Shown: piece by piece, positions 15,584 to 24,684 of the stretch | Numbering within the stretch: the stretch's first letter is position 1 | Layout of the letters: each line of letters starts with the position of its first letter | Source of the DNA: Phocaeicola dorei | Lineage (GTDB): Bacteria > Bacteroidota > Bacteroidia > Bacteroidales > Bacteroidaceae | Direction: 5' to 3' | Assembly (NCBI RefSeq): GCF_013009555.1 | Contig: NZ_CP046176.1 | Location: 3,441,501 to 3,505,500, forward strand | Length of the DNA stretch: 64,000 nt | Notes under the pieces: model-generated | Databases searched by the model: none | What the model was told of the DNA's origin: nothing | Seen by the model: only the letters and a program-made list of their open reading frames with translations | Made by a program: the position numbers and the translations under genes

Positions 15584-16753
15584 TTACAATTTAGCAAATA
15601 ATTTATTCCATGAATCTACAATTGATTCCACCGAATATCTTTTACTGGTTATTATGGCTGCTTGTGCCAAATTATTACGTTTATCAGCATCCAACATTAA
15701 TTCTTTCATTTTTTCTGTTGCAAATTCTGTATCATACCCTTTTTTATTATAAGGTAAAATCATACCATCCACTCCATCTGAAATGATATCATAAACAGCA
15801 GAATAGCTTCCATATACTACAGGAATCACTCCAAAACTCATTGCTTCTGCCAACACAAGTGGAAATCCTTCATATTCAGAGGTAAGAATCAACAACGATG
15901 CACGCTTATAATATTCTAAAGGACTTTGAAATCCTTCAAATGAAATACGCTGTAAAGATAATTTTTTAGCTTGCACTTCTACATTTTCACGTTCTGAACC
16001 ATCTCCTATAATCGTCATATGCCAATCCGGAAAACTACTTTCCAACTGCGCCCATGTGTCTACTACACGGTACACTCTTTTCTGACAAAAATCTAAACGC
16101 CCCACAAATAAAATCTCTTTCTGTTTCTTAGCAATATCATATTCAAACCTACCACAATCAATGGTTACAGGGTTAGTCTGTATTATTAATTTTGTAGTCG
16201 TTCTAATACCTGTAAATGCTTTAAACGTCTCTACAAAACTAGGAGACAATACCACATAACGATCACTATGATAATAATTCCAACGCATCCCTTGTGCTGT
16301 TATTTCATAGAATACACTACGCAACACATTCAATAACATACATTTCAACGGATTATTCGTTTGAGCTAATTTATCATCTATACTTTGAAGTCGTCCGTTT
16401 CTATCAGGAGTGTTATGATATACTGAAATAAATTTCACCCCCAATCCATTAGCTGCTTTAAGTGCCGTTCTTAGTGGAAAAAATGGTAAGCCCCATTGAT
16501 TAATCACTATCTGCACTCGTTCTTCCAACATTACGCAACGCATTAAGGATATATTCTCCTTACTACACCTAAATCCTCGAAGTGTATAGGTTTTTACCTT
16601 TTCATCCAACATATTAATAATAGAATGACTAGCATCACTAAAAGCTGTGATAGAAACGCGAAACCCTTTTTTAACAAATTGATTAGCAAGGCAAGCGGTA
16701 ACTATCTCTACTCCTCCTACTTCAAATGTCTTTAGCACGAATAATATCCCCAT
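15584..16753 (-). CDS. Glycosyltransferase family 4
   Basis: 389 residues with the GT-B two-domain fold. The N-terminal loop FEVGGVEIVTACLA is a donor/acceptor site motif of GT4. The C-terminal domain has ILFVGRLDFCQKRV and the retaining E-x7-E motif in SEYEGFPLVLAEAMSFG. It adds one sugar to the lipid-linked capsule repeat in the cytoplasm. Codon use and base composition become markedly AT-rich here and stay so to about 24.6 kb. Confidence 0.88.
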   Translation of the reverse strand: MGILFVLKTFEVGGVEIVTACLANQFVKKGFRVSITAFSDASHSIINMLDEKVKTYTLRGFRCSKENISLMRCVMLEERVQIVINQWGLPFFPLRTALKAANGLGVKFISVYHNTPDRNGRLQSIDDKLAQTNNPLKCMLLNVLRSVFYEITAQGMRWNYYHSDRYVVLSPSFVETFKAFTGIRTTTKLIIQTNPVTIDCGRFEYDIAKKQKEILFVGRLDFCQKRVYRVVDTWAQLESSFPDWHMTIIGDGSERENVEVQAKKLSLQRISFEGFQSPLEYYKRASLLILTSEYEGFPLVLAEAMSFGVIPVVYGSYSAVYDIISDGVDGMILPYNKKGYDTEFATEKMKELMLDADKRNNLAQAAIITSKRYSVESIVDSWNKLFAKL

Positions 16754-16766
16754 TTTTACACCTTAT

Positions 16767-17321
16767 TTAAAGAGCAAACCAATAATTATAAGACTGACTA
16801 GGAGGGTTTATCACATTCCTCTTTCGCAATATTTTTGCAGGGTTACCACCTACTATGGCATTTTCTTCCACATCTTTTGTCACTATACTCCCTGGCAATA
16901 CAACACAATTATGGTGTAATGTGACTCCAGGCATTATCATGGCATTAGAAAAAATAAACACTCCATCTTCTATTACAACAGGAGAACCTTTAGTTTCAAA
17001 TTGTGGGCTATCAATATTATGTCCCAGTGTATATATCTTCACATTATGAGCTATTCCTACATTATTGCCAATAGTAATTCCTCGACGATTATCCAAATAG
17101 CATCCAAAATTCACTACGGAATTTTTACCCATTACAAATTTACCAACATGAAAAAATTTACAGTAACGATGGATACAACTTCGTTTTCCTATTCTCATAC
17201 CAAACAACCGCAAATAAGAACTTCGCAAAGGATTAGGGATAAAATGGTATGAAACATTAAGGAAAGCTACTAAGATAAATTTACATTGAAGAAATATTAA
17301 TTTTATTCTAAGGATATCCAT
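16767..17321 (-). CDS. Hexapeptide-repeat O-acyltransferase (LbetaH)
   Basis: 184 residues. An N-terminal hydrophobic helix precedes left-handed beta-helix hexads (GKNSVVNFGCYLDNRRGITIGNNVGI) and the conserved C-terminal GNPAKILRKR, as in colanic-acid or maltose-type acetyltransferases. A His in TLGHNIDS is the probable catalytic base. It would decorate capsule sugars with acetyl groups. The start overlaps the end of the fucosyltransferase gene by 19 bases. Confidence 0.85.
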   Translation of the reverse strand: MDILRIKLIFLQCKFILVAFLNVSYHFIPNPLRSSYLRLFGMRIGKRSCIHRYCKFFHVGKFVMGKNSVVNFGCYLDNRRGITIGNNVGIAHNVKIYTLGHNIDSPQFETKGSPVVIEDGVFIFSNAMIMPGVTLHHNCVVLPGSIVTKDVEENAIVGGNPAKILRKRNVINPPSQSYNYWFAL

Positions 17322-18181
17322 TTTTCAGGAATTATTAAAGAATTTATATTTCGATATTTTTGCATTTCTTCATTAAACCATTTTTTAGGACAAACAACTA
17401 TTTTATTATCATTTCTATTTAAATAAGCCCCCCACCAACTATATGTACTATTAGCTATAATATTATGTTTAAACAAACTCATAAGTTGCATATCAAAATG
17501 ATTTCCCCATCCTATACAAGGATTCCAATCAACCGCTATATATGATACCCCCTTAATATTTTTATTAACCCAATCCCAATTATCAGAAAAAATATAAAAC
17601 TTGGGCTCATTGATCTTTGACTTTATATATGCAATAGCATTCTGATAATAAGAAGCAGAGCAAGTTCCTTGATAATCTCGACGTAATAAATAGTCTTCTC
17701 CTTTCCTTATATGAATTGCAACAGAATTTTCTGATTGAATTTTAACTGCTAAATTTTGATTCTTAAAATCAGTAAAATTACTGAAGCCAAAAACTTTATA
17801 AATTTGATCTTTAACATCATCTACCATATTTGCATTTTGAAAAGCTCCAGCAATATATACATTTGATTGTAATTCTTTTTCTGCCACCAAATCAAATACT
17901 TCGGGCATTTCAACATGGGTTGTAAAAGGGAAATAGTGTCTCCGAATTTTTGAAATAATATCATAACCACCTCCCAAAACATAAATATCAAAAACTGATG
18001 CTTGTTCAACTCTCGCATTAGGAAATATTGCATTCCAACTTATATCTTCCATTTTCCATTTTGATGGTTTATACAGATTATCCAAAAAAACATTATATCC
18101 TTTTTCCTTCAGATACAAGTAATAACTGTATTGGAACATTCTATTAGCTAAACCAGCTGACATTCTCACAATTACTTTCAT
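17303..18181 (-). CDS. Alpha-1,2-fucosyltransferase, GT11 (first copy)
   Basis: 292 residues. The GT11 motifs are present: GLANRMFQYSYYLYLKEKG at the N-terminus, VAIHIRKGEDYL (GDP-fucose motif HxRxxD-like, with Glu-Asp), FYIFSDNWDWV, and ANSTYSWWGAYLN near the C-terminus. It moves fucose from GDP-fucose to the 2-position of an acceptor sugar. A second, diverged copy is at 20514-21383. GDP-fucose would come from manC-gmd-fcl at 47-50 kb. It starts within the end of the GT2 gene (4-base overlap). Confidence 0.92.
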   Translation of the reverse strand: MKVIVRMSAGLANRMFQYSYYLYLKEKGYNVFLDNLYKPSKWKMEDISWNAIFPNARVEQASVFDIYVLGGGYDIISKIRRHYFPFTTHVEMPEVFDLVAEKELQSNVYIAGAFQNANMVDDVKDQIYKVFGFSNFTDFKNQNLAVKIQSENSVAIHIRKGEDYLLRRDYQGTCSASYYQNAIAYIKSKINEPKFYIFSDNWDWVNKNIKGVSYIAVDWNPCIGWGNHFDMQLMSLFKHNIIANSTYSWWGAYLNRNDNKIVVCPKKWFNEEMQKYRNINSLIIPEKWISLE

Positions 18182-19137
18182 TTTTTTATTTGATTATAAT
18201 ATTTAACAAAAATATCCTTAGGACTTTTATTAGCAAAAACACTATATATAATATTTCTATGTGCACGTATATCTATGTAAAATTTTTGATTATGCGTTAA
18301 AATATAAAAATAAATATTTATACATAACTTTAAAAACGATCTTAAAACAACTAGAATACTTAAAAGGAAATATTTAAAAAAATTTGAGTTTGAATAATAG
18401 TTCAGTTCTCCTTTTACTGCCGCTGGCGATGTTGCCGTTTTAACTAAAGTTGCTGTAGCATTTTCTATATGATATATTTTTACGTTTGAGTCTACAAAGA
18501 ATAAATACCCCATTTGATTTGCTTTGGTAGACAAAGCAATATCTTCTGGACAAAAAAAATATTGTTCATCAAACATTCCCAATTCCTTCAGCACTTCCGT
18601 TCGAAAAAGAAATGCTGCGCCAACAATATCATATGTCTGAAAAACACCTGTTTGGTAGGTATATTTAGATTTAATTTTTTGTTCTTTCCATAACCCCATA
18701 AGAAATAAAGAATAAGTTAAAAAAGAATGTCTAGGTCTTCCACAACTTTGAATCTCATCATTTTTAAAATAAGTTGCCGGACTTATACAGACAACAGATT
18801 CTGGCAATTTTTCTATCGAATCAAATAATAAGTCTACTACTGGCATAGGAAAGACTGTATCATCATTTAATATAAAACAATATTTTCCTTTTGCTATTTT
18901 TATTGCTAAATTATTATTTTCAGAAAAGCCTCTAATTTCTTTACTTTCAATTATTTTTATCCATGGATAATTTTGCTTTATGTACGATAAATTTTCGGGA
19001 CTAAACATATAAGCAACAACTATTGTTTCATATGACAATGAGGTATATTTTTTAATACTATCCAAGCATGGAATCAAATTAGATAGATTATTCATACATA
19101 CAATAATTATACTGACATCAAACATATTATAGTTCAT
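18178..19137 (-). CDS. Glycosyltransferase family 2
   Basis: 319 residues, GT-A fold of the rhamnosyltransferase-like GT2 group: DVSIIIVCMNNLSNL at the N-terminus, the metal-binding DD in FILNDDTVFP, and LGMFDEQYFFCPEDIALS. A C-terminal hydrophobic helix (FFKYFLLSILVVLRSFL) suggests membrane association. It starts just inside the Wzy gene end and its end overlaps the fucosyltransferase start. Confidence 0.87.
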   Translation of the reverse strand: MNYNMFDVSIIIVCMNNLSNLIPCLDSIKKYTSLSYETIVVAYMFSPENLSYIKQNYPWIKIIESKEIRGFSENNNLAIKIAKGKYCFILNDDTVFPMPVVDLLFDSIEKLPESVVCISPATYFKNDEIQSCGRPRHSFLTYSLFLMGLWKEQKIKSKYTYQTGVFQTYDIVGAAFLFRTEVLKELGMFDEQYFFCPEDIALSTKANQMGYLFFVDSNVKIYHIENATATLVKTATSPAAVKGELNYYSNSNFFKYFLLSILVVLRSFLKLCINIYFYILTHNQKFYIDIRAHRNIIYSVFANKSPKDIFVKYYNQIKK

Positions 19138-20485
19138 ATTTAATTCTATAAAACGGACTATTTTTTATTATTAAAAAGATGATTATATAATACAAATGCA
19201 TTTTCATACCAGGTAGAGATGTCATAGAACCTACTACCCAATAAGCTAAACATATAAAAAAAACGGGCCAAGATTTATATTGTATTGGTATTTTTATCAA
19301 TGAAAAATAAGCTAAATAGAGATTCGCAATAATTCCTATAATCCCCAACTCTGGTAATATTGAAAACCACATACTCTCACGCCCTAACAACTCAGAAGAA
19401 AATTCATTGTTCATCGTTAAATAATAATTAAAGCCTAAGCCCAATAATGGTGAAAAATATAAAAGAGCAATAGCAGCTTCAAGCTGTCTAAATCTTAAAT
19501 CAGGAGAACTTCCATATTGGGATTCTTCCGAATTAGGAGTTATTATAGTTTTAAATATATCAAAATATTCTGACAAATATGGGGCTATAAATAAAGCTAA
19601 TAAAACGACAAAACCCAGTAACCTAAAAGTTTTCAAACTCTTTATTTTTATAAAAGAGAAACAACTTATTGCAAAAAATAAAATAGGAGTTCGACTATTA
19701 GAAAATATAGCAGCCATAGCAGATAATATACATATTATATAAAGTATATTTCTCCACTTGGTTTTAATTCCTATTTTTACAAGAAGTATTAGTACAAAAA
19801 GAATATATAAAATAAAATTTACTCCTGCACCTATAGCGTGTTCAAAAACGGATTGAACTCTATACCCACGAACATCATCAACACTATAAGCCCAATCAAC
19901 ACCTGCCGCACCAGCCAAACTAACCTCATAGTCTCTAATAGGATTTAGAGCTGTTAACTTTTCAAAAAAAGCATAAGTAGCAGCAAATAAAAAAACAACA
20001 GAGAACCATTTAAGTAAAAAACGAATATCCTTAATTGACACCACCTTCCATATCATCCAAATTAAAATTAGATCTTTTGAGACGTTCCCTATCAATTGAG
20101 GTAATGCTCCCCAAAAACCGATATAAGCCACAACACTAGAAATACACCAAGATATAAACAAAAAGACAAAAGGTTTCTTATAAGGGAATGCACATTTTGT
20201 AGTTGACAGCCTCTCTTTATTTTTCAAAAATAACAAAATAAAAAAGAGGCACATAAGCATATCCAGCCTCACAACAGGGAAACCAGGCAAAACAAAGACT
20301 GTAATATTTAATCCAAGAATTAATCTAAAGACCAAAAAGCATAAAAAGCCTTTATGAAAGTTTTTTATACTATATAAACAAATAACCAAGCCTACAATTG
20401 TAAATATCATAAAACATTCATTGTGTGGTATATCAAAAATATAAATAAGATACAAGATATTAGAAACACTTGCATTTATAATCAA
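19127..20485 (-). CDS. wzy: O-antigen/capsule polymerase Wzy-like membrane protein
   Basis: 452 residues with roughly ten to twelve hydrophobic spans and a large periplasmic loop (about residues 300-360, containing GSSPDLRFRQLEAA and LGLGFNYYL). The pattern and the motif RxxQLEAA before a short GxG segment are typical of O-antigen ligase/polymerase (Wzy_C) proteins. It would link flipped repeat units in the periplasm. Sequence conservation in this group is low, so the call rests on topology and context. Confidence 0.82.
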   Translation of the reverse strand: MIINASVSNILYLIYIFDIPHNECFMIFTIVGLVICLYSIKNFHKGFLCFLVFRLILGLNITVFVLPGFPVVRLDMLMCLFFILLFLKNKERLSTTKCAFPYKKPFVFLFISWCISSVVAYIGFWGALPQLIGNVSKDLILIWMIWKVVSIKDIRFLLKWFSVVFLFAATYAFFEKLTALNPIRDYEVSLAGAAGVDWAYSVDDVRGYRVQSVFEHAIGAGVNFILYILFVLILLVKIGIKTKWRNILYIICILSAMAAIFSNSRTPILFFAISCFSFIKIKSLKTFRLLGFVVLLALFIAPYLSEYFDIFKTIITPNSEESQYGSSPDLRFRQLEAAIALLYFSPLLGLGFNYYLTMNNEFSSELLGRESMWFSILPELGIIGIIANLYLAYFSLIKIPIQYKSWPVFFICLAYWVVGSMTSLPGMKMHLYYIIIFLIIKNSPFYRIKYEL

Positions 20486-20513
20486 GAATTCATCTCTTTC
20501 TTAATAATTTTCA

Positions 20514-21383
20514 TTACCCATTAATAATAATCCAAGATTCAGGTATTATAGTATCCAATTTTTTCACCATGCCCCCATACCAATCCTTTGGACAAACAAC
20601 TATTTTATTATTATTTTCGTTCAGATATGCACTCCACCAACTATATGTACTATTTGCTATTATATTATGCTTACATAAGCTCATAAGTTGCATATCACAA
20701 TGACTATGTATTCCACTGGATGGATTCCAATCTACTGCAGTAAATTCCACTCCTCTTATATTTTCTCTAACCCAATCCCAGTTATCTGAAAAAAAATAAA
20801 ACTTAGGATTAGGAACATATTTCTTAATATAATTTATTGCTTCATAATAGTATGAAGGAGGACAGGTATTAGGCAAATTCTTCAAATAATCAATATTTTT
20901 TCTAAAATGGACAGCTACAGAATTCTCTGTTACTAATTTGGTAGCTAACTCTACATTTCGAATAGAATCCAACGGCTTAAAAGTAAAAGCCTTTCTTACA
21001 GCATCTTCACTTGATTGAAAATATTTATAGGAAATCCAGAAGCCTATAAAAATACAATTAGTAGACGCTTTTTTATGTATATAAGGAAGATAATCCAAAT
21101 TCCATCTCTCTATATACCTATTATCAGACATATATTCAGAGATACGTTTCAACAATTTATAGAATCTATCTTCTCGTAAGACCAAAGGAAAAGAATTCTT
21201 ATCACATCTTTGTATATTTACATTAACAAATACACTATCTAATTTAGTTCTCTCAAAATCAAATCTAGGAATAAAAGAATCTTCATCAATAAATACATCC
21301 AATCCTTTTTCTCTTAAACTCAAAGCAAATGCATATTGAAACATTCTATTAGCTAAACCTGCACCAACATAAACTACTACCAT
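20514..21383 (-). CDS. Alpha-1,2-fucosyltransferase, GT11 (second copy)
   Basis: 289 residues with the same landmarks as the gene at 17303-18181: GLANRMFQYAFALSLREKG, VAVHFRKNIDYL, FYFFSDNWDWVRENI and ANSTYSWWSAYLN. The central acceptor region differs strongly between the two, so they are likely to act on different acceptors. In the first copy the motif reads HIRKGED; here HFRKNID, a more conservative difference than loss. 28 bases upstream of Wzy. Confidence 0.9.
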   Translation of the reverse strand: MVVVYVGAGLANRMFQYAFALSLREKGLDVFIDEDSFIPRFDFERTKLDSVFVNVNIQRCDKNSFPLVLREDRFYKLLKRISEYMSDNRYIERWNLDYLPYIHKKASTNCIFIGFWISYKYFQSSEDAVRKAFTFKPLDSIRNVELATKLVTENSVAVHFRKNIDYLKNLPNTCPPSYYYEAINYIKKYVPNPKFYFFSDNWDWVRENIRGVEFTAVDWNPSSGIHSHCDMQLMSLCKHNIIANSTYSWWSAYLNENNNKIVVCPKDWYGGMVKKLDTIIPESWIIING

Positions 21384-21459
21384 ATTTTCATTAATAAATT
21401 ATCATTTTGAAAATCCAAAACACAATAAAACTTATAGTGACAAACTTAGATTTATTAAA

Positions 21460-22095
21460 TCAACATAATGATTTAATAATACGTGCTGGAGCTCCTACGC
21501 ACAAAGAATAAGGAGGGATATTTTTTGTAACGACAGAATTAGCACCAATCACACAACCTTCTCCTATAGTTACTCCAGATAAAATACTAACATTTTCTCC
21601 AATCCAAACATTCTCGCCAATAACAACCTTACCAGAAGAATATAATGATCTTTCTGTTGGAGAACGTTTAAGATCTTCCATACAAAATTGACCATGAGAA
21701 TTATCAGTAATCAATAACCTAGGACCTGTCAGTACATTATCACCTATTAATATTTGATTATATGATGTTATATGTGAATATGCTCCAATTATTGTATTCT
21801 TACCAATTCGAATATTTCCACAATTATTTTCATCACTTTCAACTGTTAATATACAATTGTTCCCAATATTCACATTCTCAGATATATAGATATTTTTCCC
21901 ACCATAAATAAATATTGGTCTCATTATTACTGATAATTTTCCGATATACCGGAAATTATGTTGCAACCACCCCGTATATATAATATCAAAAAAGTTTTTT
22001 ATAGACAAGGATAGACTATAACTATAAATAAAGTGAATAAAGAAACCAACCAAACGAATTTTTTGTTCCAAAATCAATTTAATACTTGAATTCAT
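21460..22095 (-). CDS. Hexapeptide-repeat acyltransferase, WcaF/CatB-like
   Basis: 211 residues. Beta-helix hexads start near residue 65 (IYISENVNIGNNCILTV) and continue to GCVIGANSVVTKNIPPYSL, followed by the signature VGAPARIIK. His134 or so in LITDNSHGQFCM fits the catalytic His. It likely O-acetylates a capsule sugar. It lies in the AT-rich block between the GT8 and second fucosyltransferase genes. Confidence 0.85.
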   Translation of the reverse strand: MNSSIKLILEQKIRLVGFFIHFIYSYSLSLSIKNFFDIIYTGWLQHNFRYIGKLSVIMRPIFIYGGKNIYISENVNIGNNCILTVESDENNCGNIRIGKNTIIGAYSHITSYNQILIGDNVLTGPRLLITDNSHGQFCMEDLKRSPTERSLYSSGKVVIGENVWIGENVSILSGVTIGEGCVIGANSVVTKNIPPYSLCVGAPARIIKSLC

Positions 22096-22150
22096 AATTA
22101 CTATTATTTACTTGCAATAAACTATTACAAACTTCAAAAAGCAACCATAA

Positions 22151-23098
22151 TTAACAAAATCTTCTAAATGAATTATCAAACCTCTTATCATACACATGAT
22201 AATAATACTTTATTCCCATAAAATCTAATAAACAATGTTTTAATCTAGCAATATCTCTTTTAATACTTTCTTTATTCCTTTTAAGAATAAACGGCTTTCC
22301 TTCTGCTATTGCATAATATTTCCCATATAAATATCGCAATGGATGATTACAATAATTAAACCATGGTTTTACATATAAAAAATGAATAATTTTAGGATTT
22401 CTCCTTATTTCATCTAAAATGGGATATACATTTGTGTATAAATTAGGCTTTTCGTAAAAATAGTCAGGATAAACATTCCATTCTTCCGAGAATAATTTAA
22501 AGGATCCCTGCATTGTTGCGTTCAAAGCATCTTGATCTGCTGCAATCATTTTATCTCCATTATGTATTGCATAGTCTAGAACTTTTTGAGCAACATTATT
22601 GTTCCTCCAATAATCACAATTGATAAGCATAACACCAGTATTTATATAAGTGTCATTTTCTTCCAATTGGAGATTTTTCTTAAAATTCGGCTCACAATAA
22701 GTCAAGTCATGTGTTGCAGCGAACGCATAATCTGTTATATCTATGTCCCATAATGCCTTGAGATCTGAATTGACTATAATATCGCAGTCAAGATATAAAA
22801 GTTTGTTTATACCAGGCAATAAATCAGCTGCAAACAACCGCAAATAACACGCTATATTATGATATGCAAAATGTATTGGCAAAAATTGAAGCTTTTGTGA
22901 ATCTACAATAATAATCTGAACCTTCGTCCCGTATCTTTGTCCTAAAAGCTCCAACCCTTTTATATTCTCATCACTCATAGAAGTTGAAAAGACATATACT
23001 TCCTTGTCATTCTGCTTATTATTTTCAAAAAGAGAGGTCAACATCACCTTGCAATGAATTGCATACTCATTGCTAGAATTACATAATATACTTATCAT
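22151..23098 (-). CDS. Glycosyltransferase family 8
   Basis: 315 residues. GT8 landmarks: LLYLDCDIIVNSDLKALW (DxD metal site), YINTGVMLINCDYWR, DQDALNAT, and a C-terminal IIHFLYVKPW that supplies the second metal ligand. A retaining transferase using UDP-galactose or UDP-glucose, like LPS GT8 enzymes. Start overlaps the flippase end by four bases. Confidence 0.9.
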   Translation of the reverse strand: MISILCNSSNEYAIHCKVMLTSLFENNKQNDKEVYVFSTSMSDENIKGLELLGQRYGTKVQIIIVDSQKLQFLPIHFAYHNIACYLRLFAADLLPGINKLLYLDCDIIVNSDLKALWDIDITDYAFAATHDLTYCEPNFKKNLQLEENDTYINTGVMLINCDYWRNNNVAQKVLDYAIHNGDKMIAADQDALNATMQGSFKLFSEEWNVYPDYFYEKPNLYTNVYPILDEIRRNPKIIHFLYVKPWFNYCNHPLRYLYGKYYAIAEGKPFILKRNKESIKRDIARLKHCLLDFMGIKYYYHVYDKRFDNSFRRFC

Positions 23099-24624
23099 AA
23101 TTTTTTTTTGTATATATTGAAAATTAGATTTTTTAATGCATTTTTCTCTATAACATCAAACACCACAAAATAAGAAAGCACAGCAACAAATAAAATATTT
23201 CCAAAAGAAATACCAATAAGAGTACTTAGTGTGGACTTACCATTATTTATATTAAAAATCCATACCAGTCCAAAAGAACAGAAAATGACAAATAATAAAG
23301 GTAAAAGCACTTTTGTATAATAGCGAGTTAGTCCTAACCCTGTATATAATTTACTAAAAAAAGAAATAATGAAACAAGAAATAATATTAACAAATAAAGA
23401 GATATATAATACATTTTCAGCAGCATATCCCAACTTCAGGAACACGTAGCCAATAGGCAAAACGAGTAATTGAAAACTATAATTTATAATTTGAAACCAT
23501 TTGATTTTGCCTACAGCATGAATCGATATCTCAATTCCAAAGCTTAACTGAGAAACGAGTCCCATCAAGACCGATATCTGACAAAAAATAATTGTATAAT
23601 CAGGAATAGACTTCAACCATAAATTAAGTATCACACTAGTTTGAAAGAAAAAAGGAACTGCAAAGAAAAGGTACAGCAATGTATTAAATTTACACGTCGT
23701 CTGACATAATCTAAGCATTCGTGCCCTATCACCCGCCCCTTCACTTTTCACTATCTGGGGTTCAATAGCTCGAACTATAGTCGTCGTAAAAAAGTTTAAC
23801 TGAGATGAAATTTGATTAACAATACCATAAGCTGCATTAATCAATACTCCAAAGAAAGAGTTCAAAAGTAGTGCAACGCCTTGACTTTTGGTCATAATAG
23901 CCAAGGCTCCCATCAGATTCCAACCTGCATAAGAACAAATATTTTTAAAATAAGAGATCTCTTTTATCTTTAAAAATTCCATTTTACATTCAGCATAAAC
24001 CTTGCTACAATAGAGCCATACAATAAAGAAACTATTAATTGAAACCATCATCATGCAAACCGTATATAAAACAAGCCTATTCCCTAAATAATTCAACAAA
24101 ATGAAAGCAACCAACAATTTACATATAGATTCCAATACTCCTGTAAATGCATAGATATGCAAAGCTTCATGAGTTGTAATAGCAGCTTGATAAGGTGCAG
24201 ATATTATAGTAAAAAAAGAACTTATAGACATAAAATGCAAGACAATCAAAGCGTCATCATATTTGCTATTGGGAATAACCATCACATTATTTATTAAATA
24301 AAGACCTCCCAATTCAAATAGCAATAAGACAAGTATAGCTATAAATAAATGAAGATAGAGACTACAAACAAATATTTTATGAACTTCTATTGGTTTACTC
24401 TTTCCTGCTGCTATAGATAAGAACCTCTGAGTAGCAGCAGACATTGATGAATTAAGAAAAGAAAACATAGCGATAATCCCTGCCACCAAATTATAGACAC
24501 CAAAATCTTCACTACCCAATGCTTCAAGTACCCATCTAGTGGATATCAACGAACAAGCAATTGAAATTAATAATTTCAGATAAAGTACAATAGTATTCAA
24601 TGCTATTTTTGATTTTGCTTGCAT
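23095..24624 (-). CDS. wzx: Wzx-like polysaccharide flippase
   Basis: 509 residues with about twelve to fourteen hydrophobic helices. The N-terminus (SKIALNTIVLYLKLLISIACSLI, WVLEALGSEDFGVYNLVAG) and mid-region GWNLMGALAIM fit the MVF/MATE-like polysaccharide transport family. It would flip lipid-linked repeat units across the inner membrane. Together with Wzy it shows a Wzx/Wzy-dependent pathway. Confidence 0.9.
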   Translation of the reverse strand: MQAKSKIALNTIVLYLKLLISIACSLISTRWVLEALGSEDFGVYNLVAGIIAMFSFLNSSMSAATQRFLSIAAGKSKPIEVHKIFVCSLYLHLFIAILVLLLFELGGLYLINNVMVIPNSKYDDALIVLHFMSISSFFTIISAPYQAAITTHEALHIYAFTGVLESICKLLVAFILLNYLGNRLVLYTVCMMMVSINSFFIVWLYCSKVYAECKMEFLKIKEISYFKNICSYAGWNLMGALAIMTKSQGVALLLNSFFGVLINAAYGIVNQISSQLNFFTTTIVRAIEPQIVKSEGAGDRARMLRLCQTTCKFNTLLYLFFAVPFFFQTSVILNLWLKSIPDYTIIFCQISVLMGLVSQLSFGIEISIHAVGKIKWFQIINYSFQLLVLPIGYVFLKLGYAAENVLYISLFVNIISCFIISFFSKLYTGLGLTRYYTKVLLPLLFVIFCSFGLVWIFNINNGKSTLSTLIGISFGNILFVAVLSYFVVFDVIEKNALKNLIFNIYKKKL

Positions 24625-24684
24625 TATAATATCATTATTATATTTCTAATATTTCAAATCTCACTCTTACCTTTACTATAAATT

